Positions 26,901 to 30,340 of a DNA stretch of 30,340 nt are shown here, piece after piece. Made by a program: the position numbers and the translations under genes. The stretch comes from a virus. The notes below the pieces were generated by a model. The model worked only from the letters and a program-made list of their open reading frames with translations. It ran no database searches and was not told where the DNA came from. The stretch lies in the IMG/VR virus record IMGVR_UViG_3300030107_001753, positions 1-30,340 of that record; one strand, 5' to 3'. How positions within the stretch are numbered: the first letter of the stretch is position 1; every line of letters begins with the position of its first letter.

Positions 26901-29263
26901 GCCCTGAAAACATGTTTGTGTTAACAGCAAGACCACCGGCCGCTCAAAAAGCTATATTTGATTTTTTAAAAGCTAATGGTTTAAATATACCTTTAAAAAA
27001 TATAACTGGTTTAGGTAATTCTACAGCGGAAGCTAAAGCTCTTTGGATAGCTGATAAAGTTGCTGAGGGTTATAATGATTTTTATTTTGCCGATGATGCT
27101 TTGCAAAATGTACAAGCTGTTAAAAACATGTTAGATCAATTTGATGTTAAGTCAAAAGTTCAACAAGCTAAAGTTAAATTTAGTGAAAAACTAGATGTTG
27201 ATTTTAATAAGATATTAGAAGAAACAAAAGGTGTAGACGCTAAGAAAAGATTTTCTGCCGCTAAAGCAGCTAAACGAGGAGCTAAAAAAGGTAAGTTTAA
27301 TATATTTATACCTCCTTCTGCAGATGACTTTAATGGTTTATTATACTACTTTTTAGGCAAAGGTAAACAAGGTGAAAAACATATGGAGTTTTTTAAGAAA
27401 GCTTTAATAAACCCGTTAAATAGAGCATATAGAGAGTTAAACGATGCTAGACAAAGCGTTGCTAGTGACTATAACGCTTTAAAGAAAAATTATTCTGATG
27501 TTCGTAAAAAATTAAATAAAAAAACACCTGATGGTGATTTTACATATAGCGACGCTGTTAGAGTTTATTTATGGGATAAACATGGTTTTGATATACCTGG
27601 TTTGTCTAAAACTGATCAAAAAGCCTTATCTGATTTAGTTAAAAAAGATAAAAGATTACTTGAGTTTGCTGAGTCATTAAGCGTTATTTCTAAACAAAAA
27701 GAAGGTTATGTACCTGCAGGAGAAAACTGGTTAGTTGAAGATATTAGAAATGATTTAGATGCGGCTACAAATAAAATAGGTAGAAAACAATTTTTTCAAG
27801 AATTTATAGACAATGTTGAAATTATATTTTCAAAAGAAAATTTAAATAAAATAGAAGCTATATATGGTAGTAATTTTAGAGAAGCTTTAGAAGATATATT
27901 ATATAGAACTATAAACGGTACAAATAGAAACTTTGGTAAAAATAGACTTGTAAATGGTTTTATGAACTGGATAAACGGATCTATAGGTGCTACCATGTTT
28001 GTTAATGCAAGATCCGCTGTGCTACAAACTATATCTATGGTTAACTTTATTAACTGGAGTGATAACAACTTTTTTAAAGCTGCTCTTGCTTTTGCTAATC
28101 AAAAACAATTTTGGGCAGATTTTTCAATGATATTTAACTCTAATATGTTAAAGCAAAGAAGATCTGGTTTAAAAACAGATATCAACGCTGCTGAGTTAGC
28201 TGGTTATGTTAGTAAGTCAAAAGAACCTTTTAAAGCCGCTATAAGTTGGTTGTTAAGTAAGGGATTTTTACCTACTCAAATTGCTGATAGTTTTGCTATA
28301 GCTATGGGTGGAGCTACCTTTTATAGAAATAGACTTAATAGTTATATAAAACAAGGTTATACTAAAGCTGAAGCTGAACAAAAAGCTTTTGATGATTTTG
28401 CTGAAATAGCAGAAGAAACACAACAATCTGCAAGACCAGATAAAATATCGCAACAACAAGCCTCACCACTTGGTAGATTAATACTAGCTTTTCAAAACAC
28501 ACCTATGCAGTATATGAGATTAACTAAAAAAGCCACTTTAGATTTAGTTAATCGTAGGGGTGATGATAAAACTAATATATCTAAAATAATATATTATGTT
28601 GCTGTTCAAAACTTAATATTTGGGGCTTTACAATCAGCGTTATTTGCTATGGCATTTGGAGACGAAGATGATAAAGATGACGAGTTCTTTAAAAAGAAAA
28701 AAGACCGTGTAATTAATGGTAGTATAGATACTATATTAAGAGGTATGGGTATAGGTGGAGCGGTTGTAGCTACTTTAAAAAACGTGGTGCGTAAATTCCG
28801 TGAAGAACAAGAAAAACCTAAATGGAAACAAGATGAATATGCTGAATTATTAGAAGCTTTACAGATATCTCCACCAATAGGTATTAAAGCTAGAAAGTTA
28901 GTACAAGCTAAAAGAACTTATGTGTGGGATCAAGACGTTATGAGAGAAATGTCTATGCTTGATATTGACAACCCTGTTTGGGATGCTGTGGGTAACACAA
29001 TAGAAGCCACAACAAATATTCCTTTAGCAAGGCTACATAACAAAGTTGATAATATTAGAGAAGCTTTAAACGCAGAGCACGAGGCTTGGCAAAGAGTAGC
29101 GTTTGGTTTAGGTTGGAGCTCTTGGAACCTTGGTATTGATGGTATAGGTGTTAAAAAAATAGAAGCTATTAAAGACGAAATAAAAAGAAAAAAGAAGCTA
29201 GAAAAAGAATTAAAAAATAAAAAGAAAAAGAAAACTAAGTTTAAATACTATTATAATTATTAA
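20903..29263 (+). CDS. Giant ejection-type virion protein with HExxH and HAD modules
   Basis: 2786 residues. The N-terminus has two copies of 'GILQEYVATANNP' ending in 'INSKF' (residues 6-35 and 47-72). Hydrophobic segments occur near 576-600, 710-735 and 2560-2590. H1002-E-L-G-H1006 is a zinc-metalloprotease-type HExxH; E1059 or E1060 (in NFMEE) could be the third ligand. At 1929-2065 there is a complete HAD hydrolase set: D1929-F-D-D-T, T2008-A-R-P, K2045 and D2064-D2065. The C-terminal region has 'LGRLILAFQNTPMQYMRLTK', a block I recall in large marine phage proteins, and ends in a Lys-rich tail. Large multi-module proteins of this style (sometimes called polyvalent proteins) are injected with phage DNA. 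It could act on the envelope or on host metabolites early in infection. The gene follows two other ejection-like genes. Motifs are seen; activities are inferred. Confidence 0.65.
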   Translation: MSELTGILQEYVATANNPEYKVDNKIDWNVINSKFTKEFKEYGWDVGILQEYVATANNPNYNEDWDIINSKFKADFDFETDFSHTTKENATLYKMSGDRGNIYDRFISIDPEKTAEKQKQFFGILNKKEAVNELKHLFGDNPNIKIKKGSSWNLKNPNKVIIEHYDAKGNVDDEVVIDFGVEKSLLGAADWMKKDMYRNNTINLVNFFNKHLKQQDVLKVQENINDMLPLLDGMQEIDESFVQKQADEFITKDEKGNYLKPNLFKPYGRQNYNADGTKGFAKTIYPYKEELKTAEQILRNGGVDPSEEQIQKLARQIIYDQSINDEKDRIYTKFANQIEDEVDVSGEPIYVGKDFIRYAPPTRTDILQKLKIAQSFSLEKERRQILTYEINHSSKIKDLEQGEEARNIQNVNEIVEDSTKEFTIEEGQEVLQLKDGRKIPKDLYEQYLTDVAVWSKKHEDLIKWEEENIEKVNELIIKNEATEYRNNLLQRNYNDWEKFYTGVGTGFMNIVNKSMFGVSKLSSALVGYDNKNLDNLYIEMEEAQRAYYNTFQKDIKFKDAFKDGNFSTFFIQEVMHQIPVYATIATGPVGISVLGASSAGDNWLRMVENDNFYRTDTNLFKKSLISVGYGTAEIIFDRFLTFPVLKRSWNMIYGASRNTMSTGVKAFKRYAQKNAKKALVFSPLAETASEGFTTTTQNLLTGRPITENLNHALFSGAMFGTMFGHVPFYYGAMMNTFSDYDSKKKYRQNVEDITDLELELDGTKKFISPEVASAIRQEIDNRKLENEEIIKDIDKKANNISKEWFLAYNEATTKQEKIRSQAEAIYNDKNLSNSQKRKLLDGLERGFAEQQRYRDMMRDEKVFGKKFYGFLNSQTETDKKRRQEIFNKAATELVNEGKEASDAAIEKRANFIYNAEEINRDFEEKRGKTKLGKSIENAQTKEEAITYINNLKNVNEQAKQAAIKIIEEGGNGANMQTLDGDFIPIQVVENMANNDRLETRTHELGHTILSEAFAKDSDAFAGIAAAILHHVQFRNPNLYTKLVALSRGNPEEVITNFMEEIVKEDLYNQKNKGLAAIMGFMFGKGIQKATKSDVEFNFEGETDVVAFITELAKKIKAGTLTLKQREAIKKSKIARQVQQIEGALEKKFPKTTPKTKASRVYQQIESMKSDLMSKDAKVKKETALMMAYMLENEVDRRLPKIQGISLEDRQDIVREFLFDENRGLVGLLMKYDEKINPSIMGYLNSIVPKTRLKLLDARLIEFYKNDPRFGNILKSLAEEGVAAKVAKQTVKDETDKIDEKPDTKPVKVNVLKFEKVSKVANTLAKLVAPYISKKLKAKEIITFKDVFDAFTGKVAEKIFNVPGAKITDPKKNLTYAKKIVNGIPESSEAGNIQSFYATGDAMRKFIKILPPENVSSETADINELGENIDVSRDVLGKSLGLNNRMLNYFYNKTDKRSKGLSSQPFIWKLKPEFINPTNETVEKTKKDFGITPRGELNIYNRDIGQLLKGAAKFQSQQTSISIAQRKLDDVKKKLPKEQVPTINQQIADLTAVQSKVAFSARFEGILNDFDKVYKGALMEAYYKIEAGPKGDYYKHANQYLDDIRVMHGIFGPGFLNANELINGIKGIPKDIKEYIRAELKKFDFNEGTRGKFPKRDFAKFIRGKAKGQGVLTVKHIQKAGKQAIDEFNKQAEINFNHMWTKINEAISENPALAVPILHFLSNAVNSKTHVQRAGAAFTHYDKTIKGKVYLEHALQNINAIDFLIRSVLDPEVDFKEAFNSLKQNYRLIGVSVKDNSKLDNGSYVDENGKTVSFKNGMGLINGKKWDVYADNWWQRYFNEIIGNLEGGINPNNFVSVETGITMANEFNINKEGKPRVVKASIGKSVVLSNAVKASRSAFDKFQAQKQKGKEFVESIRPQLKQSRGITVLDFDDTLATTKSLVKYTTPEGTTGTLNAEEYAKNYQGLLELGYKFDFSEFNKVVSGKLAPLFNKAIKLQKKFGPENMFVLTARPPAAQKAIFDFLKANGLNIPLKNITGLGNSTAEAKALWIADKVAEGYNDFYFADDALQNVQAVKNMLDQFDVKSKVQQAKVKFSEKLDVDFNKILEETKGVDAKKRFSAAKAAKRGAKKGKFNIFIPPSADDFNGLLYYFLGKGKQGEKHMEFFKKALINPLNRAYRELNDARQSVASDYNALKKNYSDVRKKLNKKTPDGDFTYSDAVRVYLWDKHGFDIPGLSKTDQKALSDLVKKDKRLLEFAESLSVISKQKEGYVPAGENWLVEDIRNDLDAATNKIGRKQFFQEFIDNVEIIFSKENLNKIEAIYGSNFREALEDILYRTINGTNRNFGKNRLVNGFMNWINGSIGATMFVNARSAVLQTISMVNFINWSDNNFFKAALAFANQKQFWADFSMIFNSNMLKQRRSGLKTDINAAELAGYVSKSKEPFKAAISWLLSKGFLPTQIADSFAIAMGGATFYRNRLNSYIKQGYTKAEAEQKAFDDFAEIAEETQQSARPDKISQQQASPLGRLILAFQNTPMQYMRLTKKATLDLVNRRGDDKTNISKIIYYVAVQNLIFGALQSALFAMAFGDEDDKDDEFFKKKKDRVINGSIDTILRGMGIGGAVVATLKNVVRKFREEQEKPKWKQDEYAELLEALQISPPIGIKARKLVQAKRTYVWDQDVMREMSMLDIDNPVWDAVGNTIEATTNIPLARLHNKVDNIREALNAEHEAWQRVAFGLGWSSWNLGIDGIGVKKIEAIKDEIKRKKKLEKELKNKKKKKTKFKYYYNY
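20918..21118 (+). repeat. Imperfect N-terminal repeat, two copies
   Basis: Copy 1 is 20918-21007 (30 residues), copy 2 is 21041-21118 (26 residues). Both read GILQEYVATANNP...Y..., then W(N/D)(V/I)INSKF. The 20 bases TTACAAGAATACGTAGCTAC are identical at 20924-20943 and 21047-21066, a spacing of 123 bases (41 codons). Copy 2 lacks four residues. The near-identity of DNA suggests a fairly recent duplication or recombination. Confidence 0.9.
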
Positions 29264-29264
29264 A

Positions 29265-30305
29265 ATGAAAAGATTATTATTATTATTACTTACACTGTGT
29301 ATAGCATTGTCTGCTAGTTCACAAGATTTTAAAAAATATTTTAAATTTGCTACGTTTTATGGTGCTGTTAGTGGTGGAACTTCTATATCAGATGTAGATG
29401 TATATTCAGTTGCAAACGGTTTAGAAACTCAAACAGTAAAAACCCCGTTTGACTACAACATAGCTTTTGGTGTTAGAAAAATAGCTAGGTTTGGTTATGA
29501 AAATAGAGCTAATACTTTTTATGATGGTACAGAAACTTCTTTTTCAGATGCTGCTACTATAGGTAAAATAAGTGGCTTAGAGTTTTTATTTGAGGCTGAT
29601 ATGAAAAGACAAGAAGGCGTAGAGTACTTAGATCAAAATCATTTTATAAGATATGTAGCTGACAAATGGATTGCTAAAGTTGAGTATTTAGTTGACGGTT
29701 TTGCGGACGTAGAATACTTTGAAGCTTCTCAAAGATATAGGTATAAAGTTAGTAATAAGTTTTCTATAAACATAGGTGCCTCACAAAGAATAGCAGAGCC
29801 TTATGGGTATAATCCATTAGACGAGTGGGTATTAAGTAATGGTGATATACACTACACTTATTTAGCTTTACAAGAAGGTTATAACGTAGATGTGTTTAAC
29901 AATGAGTATTACGATCCACAAGGAAATTTAGTAGCAACAAGTAAAGATGTATGGGAATCTGTAATAATACCTAATATACTCTCTGATTATGTGGAACGTA
30001 AAAGAGATGAGTTACCTGCTGAGTGGAATTATTCTTTAGTGTTAGGTTTTGATTATTATCATTATACTAAAACTTTTTGGTTACACTCTTGGGCAAATGT
30101 ATTACCTTATCATCACGATATAGGTTCTAAGTACTCTTATCACAAGTATAATAACAATGAGCAATGGTATGATTATTCAGGAGGATTAATACTTGGTTAC
30201 AAACTAAATAAACATTTAGGTATGTTTGTAGAAGGAAAATATAATAAATACTGGAATCGTGAGTGGCATGATTTCAAGTTTGGAATTAACTATGTAATAT
30301 TTTAA
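29265..30305 (+). CDS. Secreted, probably outer-membrane beta-strand protein
   Basis: 346 residues. The start MKRLLLLLLTLCIALSASSQ is a classical signal peptide with likely cleavage after S19 and a Gln at the new N-terminus, a style common in Bacteroidetes. Cys12 does not sit in a lipobox. The mature part is rich in Tyr, Phe, Trp and Asp, with many alternating hydrophobic/polar stretches suited to a transmembrane beta barrel: 'YNIAFGVRKIARFGYE', 'KWIAKVEYLVDGFADVEYFE', 'FSINIGASQRIAEPYGY' and 'GLILGYKLNKHLGMFVEGKY'. The C-terminus ends in F after alternating F337, F339, I341, Y343 and I345, resembling barrel closing strands. The start codon comes 1 base after the giant gene's stop. It would be exported and inserted in the host envelope; superinfection exclusion, help with lysis, or a virion role are all possible. 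Barrel topology is inferred. Confidence 0.65.
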   Translation: MKRLLLLLLTLCIALSASSQDFKKYFKFATFYGAVSGGTSISDVDVYSVANGLETQTVKTPFDYNIAFGVRKIARFGYENRANTFYDGTETSFSDAATIGKISGLEFLFEADMKRQEGVEYLDQNHFIRYVADKWIAKVEYLVDGFADVEYFEASQRYRYKVSNKFSINIGASQRIAEPYGYNPLDEWVLSNGDIHYTYLALQEGYNVDVFNNEYYDPQGNLVATSKDVWESVIIPNILSDYVERKRDELPAEWNYSLVLGFDYYHYTKTFWLHSWANVLPYHHDIGSKYSYHKYNNNEQWYDYSGGLILGYKLNKHLGMFVEGKYNKYWNREWHDFKFGINYVIF

Positions 30306-30307
30306 AA

Positions 30308-30340
30308 ATGACAAAAGAATTAAATGAAGACACATCTTTT
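30308..30340 (+). CDS. Start of a further gene (3' end outside window)
   Basis: An ATG two bases after the preceding TAA opens MTKELNEDTSF up to the window edge. Spacing fits the operon. I vaguely recall small membrane proteins starting this way in marine phages (possible holin-type), but 11 residues cannot support a function. Confidence 0.55.
   Translation, partial: MTKELNEDTSF

Noticed and set aside
20903-29263. Virion RNA polymerase, as carried by some crAss-like phages
   Set aside because: I looked for DxDGD-type catalytic motifs in the giant protein and found none; the recognised motifs are HExxH and HAD.

Overview
The window is one strand of a tightly packed late (virion-structure) operon of a tailed, probably short-tailed (podovirus-type) double-stranded DNA phage. 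The host is most likely a marine or aquatic member of the Bacteroidetes (Flavobacteriia). The clues are strong A/T richness, A/T-only leaders with no Shine-Dalgarno sequence before the genes, a Bacteroidetes-style signal peptide on the last complete gene, and proteins that I recognise from memory as resembling crAss-like phages and phages of marine flavobacteria. No homology search was run. All genes lie on the + strand, and all 14 stop codons inside the window are TAA.

Layout. (1) 1-4384, head module: C-terminal part of the portal protein, a scaffold-like protein, the major capsid protein, and a head-associated protein of unknown function. The last gene sits between two strong UUCG-loop hairpin terminators. 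(2) 4400-18092, neck and tail module: a short connector/adaptor-like protein, a ring/tubular protein with a large central beta-rich insertion, a 3250-residue giant tail 'stabilization' protein, a 417-residue beta-rich fibre-like protein with a duplicated domain, and a 119-residue small structural protein. (3) 18146-18556: a small GNAT-like acetyltransferase set among virion genes. (4) 18559-29263, probable ejection (internal virion) module: a Gln/Ala-rich 224-residue protein, a 547-residue protein, and a 2786-residue giant that carries an N-terminal repeat, an HExxH metalloprotease-like motif, a complete HAD phosphatase motif set and hydrophobic segments. (5) 29265-30305: a secreted, probably outer-membrane beta-strand-rich protein, followed by the first codons of a further gene.

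How the parts fit together: portal, scaffold and capsid protein build the prohead. The connector, ring and giant stabilization proteins close the neck and build the tail with its host-binding surfaces. The three proteins of the ejection module would be carried in the capsid or neck and pass into the cell envelope at infection. The two giant genes take up about 60% of the window. The most interesting material is (a) a seven-residue motif shared by the portal C-terminus and the scaffold N-terminus, (b) the mosaic, insertion-rich giant tail protein, (c) the enzyme-bearing giant ejection protein, and (d) the phage-encoded envelope protein. There is no stretch of 300 bases without a gene. I saw no tRNA, CRISPR array, insertion sequence or integrase.
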